Assembly (NCBI GenBank): GCA_964369185.1
Contig: CAYJEN010000013.1
Location: 1 to 30,492 of the forward strand
DNA length: 30,492 nucleotides
Direction of reading: 5' to 3'
Origin: CAYJAZ01 sp964369185
GTDB lineage: Bacteria; Desulfobacterota; Desulfovibrionia; Desulfovibrionales; Desulfovibrionaceae
In this document: piece by piece, positions 1 through 8,615 of the stretch
How the letters are laid out: every line of letters begins with the position of its first letter
How positions within the stretch are numbered: position 1 is the stretch's first letter
Program-made: the position numbers and the translations under genes
Notes under the pieces: model-generated
Database searches by the model: none
Told to the model about the DNA's origin: nothing
Seen by the model: only the letters and a program-made list of their open reading frames with translations

Positions 1-142
1 TTTCTATGATAGCAGGGAGTTCTTGCGGTTTTCTGGCATCAAAGCCGATAGCTTCGCAAGCTGCTTTGAACATAGCACTATTTTTTATACCATTAATGAT
101 ATCTTCTGTATTTGGGCGAAAGCGAAAGTCAATAATTTTCAT
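1..142 (-). CDS. Amidohydrolase-like protein, N-terminal fragment
   Basis: The first 47 codons of a minus-strand gene run off the left edge. Translation begins MKIIDFRFRPNTEDI; an opening 'IIDFRxRP' strand is typical of the amidohydrolase family 2 (metal-dependent TIM-barrel hydrolase or decarboxylase) N-terminus, but no metal ligands beyond this strand are visible. The start ATG is supported by an AAAGGA ribosome site 8 nt upstream. It follows the TRAP permease gene by 73 nt on the same strand, so it may be the last gene of the dctP-dctQM transcript. Substrate unknown; the family call is moderate because only the N-terminus is seen. Confidence 0.6.
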   Translation of the reverse strand, partial: MKIIDFRFRPNTEDIINGIKNSAMFKAACEAIGFDARKPQELPAIIE

Positions 143-215
143 GTATTTATCCTTTTGTAATTTATTGTAGTTGAGGGTGAATAAATCTATCAGATTCTTA
201 TTATTCTTATTTTTT

Positions 216-2150
216 TTAGATAAGGAATAATGATAGTTGAGGAACAAATGTGAATACTAATAAGAGAGCAATCATCAATAGAATCATTGGTACAACGTGC
301 TTTGCAAGAGGTGCTAAGCTTGCTTTTGCAACACATGATGCTACGAAGAGGTTTACACCAACAGGAGGAGTAATAAAGCCAATCGCAAGGTTCATAACCA
401 TGATGATACCAAAGTGTAATGGTGATACGCCAACGCCTGTAATAACCGGTAATAATATTGGTGTAAGAATAACAATCGCCGCTAATGCTTCCATAAAGAT
501 ACCAACAATAAGAAGAAGTAAGTTTATAAGAAGTAAAATATAGATAGGATTGTTTGTGATATCTAAAATACCTTTAGCAATAATACCCGGTACGTTTTCT
601 ATAGTCATGATGTTACCGAATATGGTAGCCATCGCCATAAGAATAATGATGGTTGCGGAAGTTTCAGCTGCTTCAACACATGAGCTGATAACTCTTTTTA
701 TATTTAATTCTTTGTATACAAATAAACCGATAATCAATCCGTAAAGAGCAGCAACCGCAGCAGCTTCAGTTGGAGTCATAAGCCCGCCATAGATACCACC
801 TAAAACGATTACAGGAACAAGCATAGCCCATTTTGCTCTCCAAAAAGCAGCAGCAACAGTCACAGCTGAACGTTTTCTTTCTTCGCCTTTCCATCCTTGT
901 TTTTTAGAATAGAAATAAGCGTAAAGCATAAGAACAATACCTGTTGAAATACCCGGAACAATACCACCGATAAATAAATCACCAATTGATACTTGAGCAG
1001 AAACACCGTATACAACAAATGGGTTAGATGGTGGAATCATAACACCGATTGAACCGGCAGCCGCAACTAAAGCACCGGCAAAGTATTTATCATATCCTCT
1101 TTCAACCATTGCAGGAATAGTAAGAGCACCAATAGCCGCAACAGTAGCAGGACCTGAACCGGAAATTGCACCGAAAAACATACAAGTAGCAACAGCAGTT
1201 AATGCCATACCACCATGTAAACCACCAAGCATTTCATCAGCAAAAGCGAGGAGTCTTGCAGAAAGCCCACCTGCACCCATGAAAACACCAGCTGCAATAA
1301 AGAAAGGAATTGCCATGATTGGGAAGCTGTCGATTGATGTAAAAGCTACTTGTGAAACGTATTGAATAGGAAGTGTTCCTGCTGCAAGAATTGTTGCCAT
1401 TGCAGATAAACCAAGCGAAATTGCAACAGGTACACCAATAAGACATAAAATTAAGAAATAACCAAATAATACAGGAAGTGGAGCAATATAGTCATACCAA
1501 TAAGGTATGCTTGGGAAGTAAAGAGCTGTAATAACAGGGTATAAAGGTGCCCAAATTGCAATGCTTAGGAATATTGCAAGAAATGCATCTTTTCCACATT
1601 TTTCAAGTGAGCTTTTCAAGCATTGTAAGTTTCTCAAAGTCATTAAACCAAATCCTAAAGGAAGAATAAGGTAAGGAATTAAGAAAGGAATTTGAAGAGC
1701 TGTTGTTAGCTGTGGGTAAGTCATAAGTCTTTCGATTTGTGACCAACCGGTGTACATGATGATTACTGTAAGAAGTGTAAAGCAAACATCCATAATTACT
1801 AAGAAAATATGTTGCCATCTATCAGAAAGGGCATTGTAAACAATATCAATTCTGATAGCAGTACGTTTTTTTATACTTACGCTTAAAGCTAGGTATGAAA
1901 TCCAGATAAATATGTATCTTGAAACTTCTTCAGTCCAAACCATAGCACCGGCGGTATCTGTAAATGTTGTGATAACGTAGCGGTAGAATGTTTGTAGTGA
2001 AATAAAAAAGATTATTGAAAGTAAGCCTATAACAAGGAAGATTTTTTCAAAGTTATTATCTAACCACGATAAAAAACTACCAGAAGATTGAAAGCCGTCA
2101 TCATCGTGTTCTATTTCAAGATACTTTCCTGAGCATTCATTCTGAGACAT
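216..2150 (-). CDS. dctQM: TRAP transporter fused permease DctQ-DctM
   Basis: A 644-aa inner-membrane protein. Residues about 30-190 form the small DctQ subunit (four helices, with the family-typical 'TEEVSRYIFIWISYLALSV' stretch). Residues about 210-644 form the large DctM subunit, with many hydrophobic helices and family segments such as 'IPFFIAAGVFMGAGG', 'PPSNPFVVYG' and 'MTPTEAAAVAALY'. Fused QM proteins are a known TRAP variant. DctM drives Na+-coupled uptake of an organic anion handed over by DctP. The start is supported by an AGGAG site. The gene lies 62 nt downstream of dctP1 and shares its sigma-54 promoter. Because the next divergent unit is isethionate sulfite-lyase, isethionate or a related sulfonate is the likely substrate (inference from context). 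Confidence 0.93.
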   Translation of the reverse strand: MSQNECSGKYLEIEHDDDGFQSSGSFLSWLDNNFEKIFLVIGLLSIIFFISLQTFYRYVITTFTDTAGAMVWTEEVSRYIFIWISYLALSVSIKKRTAIRIDIVYNALSDRWQHIFLVIMDVCFTLLTVIIMYTGWSQIERLMTYPQLTTALQIPFLIPYLILPLGFGLMTLRNLQCLKSSLEKCGKDAFLAIFLSIAIWAPLYPVITALYFPSIPYWYDYIAPLPVLFGYFLILCLIGVPVAISLGLSAMATILAAGTLPIQYVSQVAFTSIDSFPIMAIPFFIAAGVFMGAGGLSARLLAFADEMLGGLHGGMALTAVATCMFFGAISGSGPATVAAIGALTIPAMVERGYDKYFAGALVAAAGSIGVMIPPSNPFVVYGVSAQVSIGDLFIGGIVPGISTGIVLMLYAYFYSKKQGWKGEERKRSAVTVAAAFWRAKWAMLVPVIVLGGIYGGLMTPTEAAAVAALYGLIIGLFVYKELNIKRVISSCVEAAETSATIIILMAMATIFGNIMTIENVPGIIAKGILDITNNPIYILLLINLLLLIVGIFMEALAAIVILTPILLPVITGVGVSPLHFGIIMVMNLAIGFITPPVGVNLFVASCVAKASLAPLAKHVVPMILLMIALLLVFTFVPQLSLFLI

Positions 2151-2212
2151 AGAAACTCCTATTCATAATATTAAGGTCTTTTTAAGGATTACAAAAAACT
2201 ATTTTCAAGAAT

Positions 2213-3226
2213 TTATTTTTGTGTTGCACTTATCAAAGCTATAGCTTCACTTAATTCATCAGCGTACTGATCACGAACTTTTTGAGTCATATCATAAAGT
2301 TTTTGACGTTCTGAATCTGGGAGTTTTGCAATGGTGATATTTCTATCTGCAAATGCTTGAACTGCTTTTGCTTCTAATTCTTTTGATATTTCACGTTGCC
2401 ATTCAACAGCTTCAAGTGCTGATTCTGAAATAATTTCTTTTTGCTCAGGTGTTAGGCTATACCACTTATCTTTGTTCATATAGAGGATATGCATTGAATA
2501 GTTATGTGCTGAATCGTTTGCATATTTAAGAACTTCAGTGTGTTTAGCATCGTTTAGGAGTGAGTAGGTATTACCTTCAGCGTCAACAGTACCTTGTTGA
2601 AGGGCAGTGTATGTTTCACCCCAAGAAACAGGAGTTGGGTTCATACCTAAGCTTTTAGCAACTTCAACTTCGATAGGTGAGTCGGTGGTACGAATTTTTA
2701 ATCCTTTTAGGTCTTGAACGGAAGTAATAGGTTTATTTGTGGTTACAAAGTTTCTGTAGCCGTATTGAGAATACATAACAGGATAAAGTCCAATGCTTTC
2801 GGCAACTTCTCTGTAATATTCACCAAGTTGACCACTATCAAGTCCTTCAAAAAAACTTTCTTGATATTCAGGACTTGTAATATAAGGTAAATCTAAAGCC
2901 ATAAAAGCTTTATGGAAAGAAGCCATGTTTGGACTAGAAGAAGAGCTCATATCAAAAGTACCGGCTTGAGCAGCTTCTGTTGTAACACGGTCACTTCCAA
3001 GCATTGCATTACCGAAGATTTGAATTTCGATTCTGCCTTCGCTTTTCTCTTCAACGAGTTCTTTGAATTTTTCATAGCCAACGGTAACGTTGTTACCCGG
3101 TGCCATCGGATGCCCAATTCTAAGAATAAAAGGACGTGCAACTTCTTCCACACTTGTTATTATTGATCCGTATGCCAAAACAAACAGACCAACAACAATG
3201 ACTATAAACGGTGTTTTAGTTTTCAT
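2213..3226 (-). CDS. dctP: TRAP transporter periplasmic solute-binding protein DctP (dctP1)
   Basis: A 337-aa DctP-family (TRAP) binding protein. It starts with a Sec signal (MKTK, then a hydrophobic run to about residue 25). The mature part has family hallmarks: 'LRIGHPMAPGNNVTVGYEKFKELVEEKSEGRIEIQIFGNAMLGSD' in pieces, and the ligand-clamp segment 'LKIRTTDSPIEVEVAKSLG', followed by 'NPTPVSWGETYTALQQGTVD'. The Arg in 'KIR' is the position that usually salt-bridges the substrate anion in this family. First gene of the dctP-dctQM operon, behind a sigma-54 promoter (3278-3293) and a TTGC-N6-GCAA palindrome. The regulator gene 3922-5295 and islA lie just beyond, so an isethionate-type sulfonate ligand is inferred, not shown. 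Confidence 0.92.
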   Translation of the reverse strand: MKTKTPFIVIVVGLFVLAYGSIITSVEEVARPFILRIGHPMAPGNNVTVGYEKFKELVEEKSEGRIEIQIFGNAMLGSDRVTTEAAQAGTFDMSSSSSPNMASFHKAFMALDLPYITSPEYQESFFEGLDSGQLGEYYREVAESIGLYPVMYSQYGYRNFVTTNKPITSVQDLKGLKIRTTDSPIEVEVAKSLGMNPTPVSWGETYTALQQGTVDAEGNTYSLLNDAKHTEVLKYANDSAHNYSMHILYMNKDKWYSLTPEQKEIISESALEAVEWQREISKELEAKAVQAFADRNITIAKLPDSERQKLYDMTQKVRDQYADELSEAIALISATQK

Positions 3227-3277
3227 AGTTTAAATCTCCTTCAGAATTCGCCACTTTTTTTTACATATGTACCTTTT

Positions 3278-3293
3278 TGCACAAACTATACCA
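3278..3293 (-). promoter_or_regulatory. Sigma-54 promoter of dctP1-dctQM
   Basis: Minus-strand TGGTATAGTTTGTGCA has GG and GC elements in the correct -24/-12 spacing (TGGYAY-N5-NTGCW). It lies 52 nt upstream of the dctP1 start, and an AGGAG ribosome site precedes the ATG. Confidence 0.8.
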
Positions 3294-3384
3294 AAGTGAG
3301 ATAATTATACTTTAGCTATTGTAGCGATAAAACAGGTAGTTAGAATCTAAAAAAGTACACTTTAAAAGGATAATCTACACGAAT

Positions 3385-3400
3385 GTTGCGAGTGTGCAAC
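3385..3400. promoter_or_regulatory. Enhancer-like inverted repeat upstream of dctP1
   Basis: GTTGCGAGTGTGCAAC is a perfect 5-bp inverted repeat with 6-bp spacing, about 92 bp upstream of the dctP1 -24 element. It matches the TTGC-N6-GCAA motif found before the other sigma-54 promoters here, with an added outer G/C pair. It is a likely activator site, probably for the neighbouring regulator 3922-5295. Confidence 0.65.
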
Positions 3401-3844
3401 TAATGAGTTTTATTTCTAATAAGTCATTTAAAAGTAAAAAATAGCTTATCTAGTAGTTTTGTTTGTTACTTAATTCACATAAAGTATTTTGAATCTCGTT
3501 TTTGCAACATTTTTTTTAGAATTTCATTAAAATGATGTGTTTTTGCAACATTTTTTTACTTTTTACTACTATCCTTATTTTGCACAAGATTTAATTTGTA
3601 AAGAAAATAGGGATAATATGCAAAAATAAGCATTTTATATTCATAAAATGCTAGAAACTTCTAATCGAGTGCGTTGTTAGTGAAAAAAAGTACAAAATGC
3701 TTATATTAAGACTTTAACTAACAATGATATATTTTATAAAGCTTTTTGATAGTTCTTCAAAAAGCATTACTCTAGAAAGGTCGGCAATCTAAAAATACAA
3801 CTACATATCACATAAAGTTATTCATATCAACATGTAAAAGTAGA
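3401..3844. other. AT-rich intergenic stretch with direct repeats and hairpins
   Basis: No credible ORF. It holds two near-identical direct repeats, TTTTTGCAACATTTTTTT (about 3500-3517 and 3540-3557, 40 bp apart); a perfect 10-bp stem with 4-nt loop, AGCATTTTAT/ATAAAATGCT (3629-3652); and a 9-bp stem GCTTTTTGA/TCAAAAAGC (3741-3765). A small RNA is possible, but I see no promoter-terminator pair strong enough to call one. Confidence 0.4.
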
Positions 3845-3886
3845 AGAGCATAAATCTATATAAAGTTCATGCTCTCTATTTTTTTT
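3845..3886. terminator. Possible terminator hairpin downstream of the regulator gene
   Basis: AGAGCAT (3845-3851) pairs with ATGCTCT (3869-3875), followed on the plus strand by a run of eight T. It lies 46 nt past the minus-strand regulator stop. The T-run favours plus-strand termination; minus-strand activity would be weak, with a broken T stretch. Confidence 0.45.
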
Positions 3887-3921
3887 GTATTTAGGAGTGC
3901 AGCCTGATAGAAAAATATATC

Positions 3922-5295
3922 TTAACTATTGAGCTTTCTAAATATTGTACTTCTGTTTACTTGAAACACTTCAGCAACTTTTTGAACAGAACCATGATAA
4001 GCAATTGCTTTTTGAAGGAATTCTTTTTCCTTTATAGCCATAATATCTTTTAAAGAACCCTTACTGCCTGTAACTTCTTCAAAATTTTCTTCTTGTATAC
4101 TTTGAGTATACAATTGTTTAGGAAGATCGCTTGGTTTAATTAGTGGGCTATCTTGTGTAATTACAAGTGAGTGAATCATATTCTGTAATTGCCTGATATT
4201 TCCCGGCCAAGTGTAATTTTGTAGTAGATCGAGAGTAGAGTCCATAAATGTGATATTTTTATGATACTTAGTTGAATAGATTTTTAAATAATGCTGAACA
4301 AGTGGAATAATAGCATCTTTTCTTTCAGCTAGAGTAGGAATAAGAACAGATGCAACATTTAATCGATAAAATAAATCGCTTCTAAACGAGCCTTGTTCCA
4401 CACATTCTTCAAGATTTCTATTGGTTGCAGCGATGATTCTTACGTCAACATTTCTTACTTTTGTGTCACCAAGACGCATAATTTCGCCATCTTGTAGTAT
4501 ACGCAATAATCTTGTTTGCATAGAAAGGGGAAGTTCACCAACTTCATCAAGAAATACAGTGCCTTTATCGGCAAGTTCAAAATAGCCGGCTTTTCCTTTG
4601 TTTGATGCACCAGTAAAAGCACCTTGTACATAACCAAACATTTCAGATTCATTCAAGGTTTCTGAAATAACGCCACAGTCAACTTTAAGAAATAAATTAT
4701 CCTTTCTATTGCTTTGCGAATGTGTGTATCTGGCAAATACGTCTTTACCAACACCGGTTTGACCGAGTAAGAGGATTGTTGCATCGGTTTTTGCAACTTG
4801 ATCTAAATATTTTTTTACTTTTAGTGAACCTTCACTTGAAAAAATTATATTAGCTGATTCATCATTTTGTTGTGAAATCATAGAAAGCTGTTCGTGATAG
4901 TAGGAGATAAGATTTTTTTGCTCACTCACTTGTTCGGTCAAATTGCTAATCATTGTGATATTTCGCACAAAAGTTACAACCAAGCACAAATTTCCTTCTG
5001 CATCAAAAACAGGCAGTCCGGAGAGAATAAGTTTTTCTCCATTTTTTAGTTGTTGAACATAGGTTTGAGTTTTGTGTGTTCTTACAACATCAGGGTTTAC
5101 AACACTATCAAAAAAACCTAATCGAACTAAGTCTCGAACATTCTTGCCTAAAATATCTTTTCCGACAATGCCGGTGAGTTGTTCATACATTTTATTTACA
5201 TGTAAAGCTTTGCCTTCATGGTCGCTAATGAATATGCCATCAGAGAGAGAATCTAGGATGTTTAGAAAATTTTCTTTGATTTTATTTATGCTCAT
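3922..5295 (-). CDS. Sigma-54-dependent activator with one PAS domain
   Basis: A 457-aa bacterial enhancer-binding protein. An N-terminal PAS domain spans about residues 5-115 ('ILDSLSDGIFISDHEGKALHVN'...), followed by a short coiled linker. The AAA+ domain has Walker A GQTGVGKD (178-185), the sigma-54 contact loop GAFTGA (225-230), Walker B VFLDE (247-251) and 'RLNVASVLIPTLAERKD'. A Fis-type helix-turn-helix closes it ('GSVQKVAEVFQVNRSTIFRKL'). It sits between the divergent dctP1 and islA transcription units, both of which carry sigma-54 promoters and GTYGC-N6-GCAAC palindromes, so it most likely activates both in response to isethionate or a metabolite. No receiver domain, so it is not a response regulator. 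The sensed ligand is unknown. Confidence 0.93.
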   Translation of the reverse strand: MSINKIKENFLNILDSLSDGIFISDHEGKALHVNKMYEQLTGIVGKDILGKNVRDLVRLGFFDSVVNPDVVRTHKTQTYVQQLKNGEKLILSGLPVFDAEGNLCLVVTFVRNITMISNLTEQVSEQKNLISYYHEQLSMISQQNDESANIIFSSEGSLKVKKYLDQVAKTDATILLLGQTGVGKDVFARYTHSQSNRKDNLFLKVDCGVISETLNESEMFGYVQGAFTGASNKGKAGYFELADKGTVFLDEVGELPLSMQTRLLRILQDGEIMRLGDTKVRNVDVRIIAATNRNLEECVEQGSFRSDLFYRLNVASVLIPTLAERKDAIIPLVQHYLKIYSTKYHKNITFMDSTLDLLQNYTWPGNIRQLQNMIHSLVITQDSPLIKPSDLPKQLYTQSIQEENFEEVTGSKGSLKDIMAIKEKEFLQKAIAYHGSVQKVAEVFQVNRSTIFRKLNS

Positions 5296-5605
5296 AAACC
5301 TATCCTTGAAGTTGAGATTTTTTATAACTAGCCTATTTTCTATAATAAAACAAGCATTTTTATTTTTTGTGCTGGAAATTCATTTTTGAGGACTATATAT
5401 AAAGTTCAAAAAAGCGCAAGTAAAAATTTTATGGAAAAATCAATCTTGAATAAATAAAGGAAAATCAAATTTTATTAACAAAAAATACAAATTTAAAGCC
5501 CATGTTGTAAATTTGAGACTTCTTTCTAAACACTGAAAAAACACGCAATAAGTAGCTATAATATAGGTAATCTAGCTTATTTCTTGTGCAAGATAAAAGA
5601 AGGTT
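5296..5605. other. AT-rich divergent intergenic region
   Basis: About 300 bp between the regulator start and the islA enhancer. No coding sequence is supported. An AT-rich stretch on the minus strand (around 5330-5350) could supply a sigma-70 -10 for the regulator gene, but no convincing -35 accompanies it. CTTGTGCAAG (5583-5592) is a short imperfect palindrome just before the islA enhancer. Confidence 0.35.
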
Positions 5606-5621
5606 GTCGCATTTATGCAAC
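5606..5621. promoter_or_regulatory. Enhancer-like inverted repeat upstream of islA
   Basis: GTCGCATTTATGCAAC matches the dctP1 enhancer pattern GTTGC-N6-GCAAC with one mismatch. It ends 136 bp upstream of the islA -24 element, a normal distance for a sigma-54 activator. A partial MITE-end-like sequence, CTAGGGTGTGTTT (about 5676-5688), lies between it and the promoter. Confidence 0.55.
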
Positions 5622-5757
5622 TATGAAATGGGGGTTTTTCTCTTGCTTGAAAAGTATGTTGCAAAAATAAGACTTCTAGGGTGTGTTTAGGGTGTTTTTA
5701 TGATAGTTAAAAAAAGAACAATCTATAAATACTTATAATAATTTAAAAAATATAAGT

Positions 5758-5773
5758 TGGTACGGTAAATGCT
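5758..5773 (+). promoter_or_regulatory. Sigma-54 promoter of islA
   Basis: TGGTACGGTAAATGCT fits TGGYAC-N5-NTGCW with correct GG/GC spacing. The predicted transcript start is near 5785, giving a leader of about 100 nt before the islA start. Confidence 0.8.
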
Positions 5774-5883
5774 ATATAGAAAACAACAACGGCAATGAAG
5801 CTGGAATAGATTTCACATATTAGAGAAACATATTCTGGAATAATAAATAAAACAAAAATAATTATATTTTTAGGAGAATGGTT

Positions 5884-8379
5884 ATGGCTCAATTAGCATG
5901 TGATTGTATGTCAATCCAAGAACAACGTCTTATGGACAGCATTGAAGGTAAAGAAGATCGTTTTCGCGCAACTCACCAACGCGTTTTCCGTATGCTCGAT
6001 AAATTTGAAGGTACAAAACCTCAAATTGATATTGAAAGAGCGCTTTATTTTACAGAATCAATGAAACAAACCGAAGGTGAAATGCTTTGCCTAAGATGGG
6101 CAAAAGCTCTTTATCATATAGCAGAAAACATGACTGTTTACGTTCAAGAAGATCAGCTTTTATTAGGACGTGCAGGGACTGACACAGGTCGTTACGGTAT
6201 TCTCTATCCTGAATTAGACGGTGACTTCCTTGATATCGCAGTAAAAGAATTGCCAAGCAGACCAACTTCTCCTGCTACAATTTCAGAAGCAGACGCAAAA
6301 CGCGTTGTTGAAGAAATTGCTCCTTTCTGGAAAGGTAAAACCTTCCATGAAAAACTAAATGCAGCTCTTCCACCTGAAGTACACAAATTAACATATGATG
6401 ATCCTGATGGTTTGATTTCACGTTACATCGTAAACGAAACAGCATCATTCCGTTCATCAATTCAGTGGGTTCACGATTACGAAAAAATCCTCAAAAGAGG
6501 TTTCAACGATATCAAACGTGAAGCTCAAGAAAAATTAGCTGCTTTAGATCCATTAAGCCCTGCTGATGCAGTTGAGAAAAAACCATTCTTAGAAGGTATC
6601 ATCATCGTATGTGAAGCTATCGTTCTATGGGCAAAACGCCACGCTGTAAAAGCACGTGAAATGGCTGCTGTTGAAACAAACCCAACACGTAAAGCAGAAT
6701 TAATCCGTATGGCTGAAAATGCTGAACACGTTCCTGGTGAACCAGCACGTGACTTCTGGGAAGCATGTCAATCACAATGGTTCTGCCAAATGTTCTCACG
6801 TATCGAACAAAAAACAGGTACAACAATTTCTAACGGTCGTATGGATCAATACTTCTTCCCATATTATGAACAAGATATGGAAAGCGGTAAAATCACTGAA
6901 GAAAGCGCTATCGAACTTCTCGAATGTATGTGGGTTGGTATGGCTGAATTCATTGATATGTACATCTCTCCTACAGGTGGCGCATTCAACGAAGGTTATG
7001 CTCACTGGGAAGCTGTAACAGTTGGTGGTCAAACTCCTGAAGGTTACGATGCATGTAACGATCTTACTCACCTTATTCTTAAATCTAAACGTGAATTCCC
7101 ACTTCACTACCCTGACTTAGCAGCTCGTATCCACAGCCGCTGTTCAGATGCATACCTCTATGATGTTGCTGAAACAATCAAAGATGGTACTGGTTTCCCT
7201 AAACTTATCAACGATGAAGAAGTAGTACCATTATATGTATCAAAAGGCGCAAGCTTTGCTGAAGCTTTAGATTACGCAGTATCTGGTTGTACTGAAGCTC
7301 GTATGCCTAACAGAGATACCTATACTTCAGGTGGTGCGTATGTAAACTTCGCAGCTGCTGTTGAAATGGTTCTTCGTAACGGTAAAATGAAAAAATACGG
7401 CGATGCTGATCTTGGACTAAAAACAGGTGATCCTACAAAATTCACATCTTGGGATCAATTCTGGAATGCTTATGTAGAACAACATTTATTATTCTTACGT
7501 ACTGCATTTGTTCAACAATACATCATCAACAATGTACGTGCAACCTGTTTTGCTCAACCAATGGGTTCAGCAATGCATGACCTTTGTATGAAACATTGCA
7601 TCGACTTACATCAACCACAAATCCCAGAAGGTATCAACTTAGGTTACTTTGAATATATGGGACTTGGAACTGTAGTTGATTCACTTTCAGCTATCAAAAA
7701 ACTTGTATTTGAAGATAAAAAACTAACAATCTCTCAAATTATCGACGCTGTTGATGCTAACTTTGAAGGATATGAAGATGTTGCTGCATTATTACGCACT
7801 GCTCCTTGCTACGGTAATAATGAAGAATACGCTGATAACATCGGACGTGCTATTGATAAAATTTCAGTAGAATACGGTGCAAAATACTCTAAAGAATTAG
7901 GTATGCACAACGATGTTCGTTACGTTCCATTTACTTCACACGTACCATTTGGTAAAGTAGTTTCAGCTCTTCCTAACGGACGTAAAGAATTTACTCCACT
8001 TTCAGATGGTTCATCAGCTTCACACGGTGCTGATTCAAACGGCCCTACAGCTATCTTGCTTTCAAACTACAATACTAAAAACTACGGTTTACGTGACCGT
8101 GCAGCTCGTATGCTCAATATCAAATTCACTCCTAAGTGTCTTGAAGGTGAGCAAGGAACTGATAAATTGGTATCATTCATCCGTACATTCTGCGATCTCA
8201 AAATCTGGCACGTACAGTTCAACGTTATCAATAAATCAACTCTTGTAGCAGCAAAAGCTGATCCTGAAAAATACAGAAACCTCATTGTTCGTATCGCTGG
8301 TTACTCTGCATACTTCGTTGATCTTTCTCCGGATCTACAAGATGACCTTATCGCTCGTACCGAACACGAATCAATATAG
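5884..8379 (+). CDS. islA: Isethionate sulfite-lyase (glycyl radical enzyme)
   Basis: An 831-aa GRE that cleaves the C-S bond of isethionate (2-hydroxyethanesulfonate) to acetaldehyde and sulfite. An in-frame ATG lies 6 nt upstream at 5878, but 5884 is preferred because AGGAG (5872-5876) then sits 7 nt away. Active-site Cys469 and Glu471 lie in VSGCTEARMP; the glycyl radical Gly806 is in RIAGYSAYF. From memory of the Bilophila IslA / Desulfovibrio IseG structures (Arg189, Gln193, Trp374, Cys468, Glu470, Arg678, Phe682, Gly805), every one has an equivalent here with a constant offset of one: R190, Q194, W375, R679, F683. Codon use is strongly biased to AAC, TTC, CGT and GGT, unlike neighbours, suggesting very high expression. 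Its activase follows. A dihydroxypropanesulfonate-acting relative is the main alternative. Confidence 0.88.
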   Translation: MAQLACDCMSIQEQRLMDSIEGKEDRFRATHQRVFRMLDKFEGTKPQIDIERALYFTESMKQTEGEMLCLRWAKALYHIAENMTVYVQEDQLLLGRAGTDTGRYGILYPELDGDFLDIAVKELPSRPTSPATISEADAKRVVEEIAPFWKGKTFHEKLNAALPPEVHKLTYDDPDGLISRYIVNETASFRSSIQWVHDYEKILKRGFNDIKREAQEKLAALDPLSPADAVEKKPFLEGIIIVCEAIVLWAKRHAVKAREMAAVETNPTRKAELIRMAENAEHVPGEPARDFWEACQSQWFCQMFSRIEQKTGTTISNGRMDQYFFPYYEQDMESGKITEESAIELLECMWVGMAEFIDMYISPTGGAFNEGYAHWEAVTVGGQTPEGYDACNDLTHLILKSKREFPLHYPDLAARIHSRCSDAYLYDVAETIKDGTGFPKLINDEEVVPLYVSKGASFAEALDYAVSGCTEARMPNRDTYTSGGAYVNFAAAVEMVLRNGKMKKYGDADLGLKTGDPTKFTSWDQFWNAYVEQHLLFLRTAFVQQYIINNVRATCFAQPMGSAMHDLCMKHCIDLHQPQIPEGINLGYFEYMGLGTVVDSLSAIKKLVFEDKKLTISQIIDAVDANFEGYEDVAALLRTAPCYGNNEEYADNIGRAIDKISVEYGAKYSKELGMHNDVRYVPFTSHVPFGKVVSALPNGRKEFTPLSDGSSASHGADSNGPTAILLSNYNTKNYGLRDRAARMLNIKFTPKCLEGEQGTDKLVSFIRTFCDLKIWHVQFNVINKSTLVAAKADPEKYRNLIVRIAGYSAYFVDLSPDLQDDLIARTEHESI

Positions 8380-8396
8380 TTTAGTATAATTATTGA

Positions 8397-8440
8397 GAGG
8401 GGAAAACCATGTTTTTTTAGTAAAATGAGGTTTTCCCCTC
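8397..8440 (+). terminator. Gene-end hairpin after islA, lacking a T-tract
   Basis: GAGGGGAAAACC (8397-8408) pairs perfectly with GGTTTTCCCCTC (8429-8440). No T-run follows, so partial read-through into the activase gene, or 3'-end protection of islA mRNA, is more likely than full termination. The same stem recurs after GRE-C and after dctP3. Confidence 0.6.
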
Positions 8441-8615
8441 AAACTCCATCTTCCTTAAAAAACAATCAGGATTTGGTTAAAGTTTTTACCTTTCTTCTAA
8501 TGCCTAAGTAACTAAATCATTAAATTTTAAATATACCCTAGTTGTTTTTTAAGGAAAGTGGAGAGGATTCGTCCCTCACTCAAAAAAAGAAAATTCTTAC
8601 AAGGAGCTAAATTTT

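Noticed and set aside
216..744. Plus-strand ORFs opposite the TRAP permease gene (250-543, 550-744)
   Set aside because: They are antisense shadows of the conserved DctM coding frame, without ribosome sites or recognisable protein features.
3499..3558. CRISPR-like array from repeated TTTTTGCAACATTTTTTT
   Set aside because: Only two copies, AT-rich, no cas genes; better seen as direct repeats in a regulatory region.
5884..8379. Choline TMA-lyase, glycerol/propanediol dehydratase or hydroxyproline dehydratase for the GREs
   Set aside because: The R-x3-QW segment and downstream R-x3-F of the sulfonate class are present, and no microcompartment or choline/diol genes accompany them.
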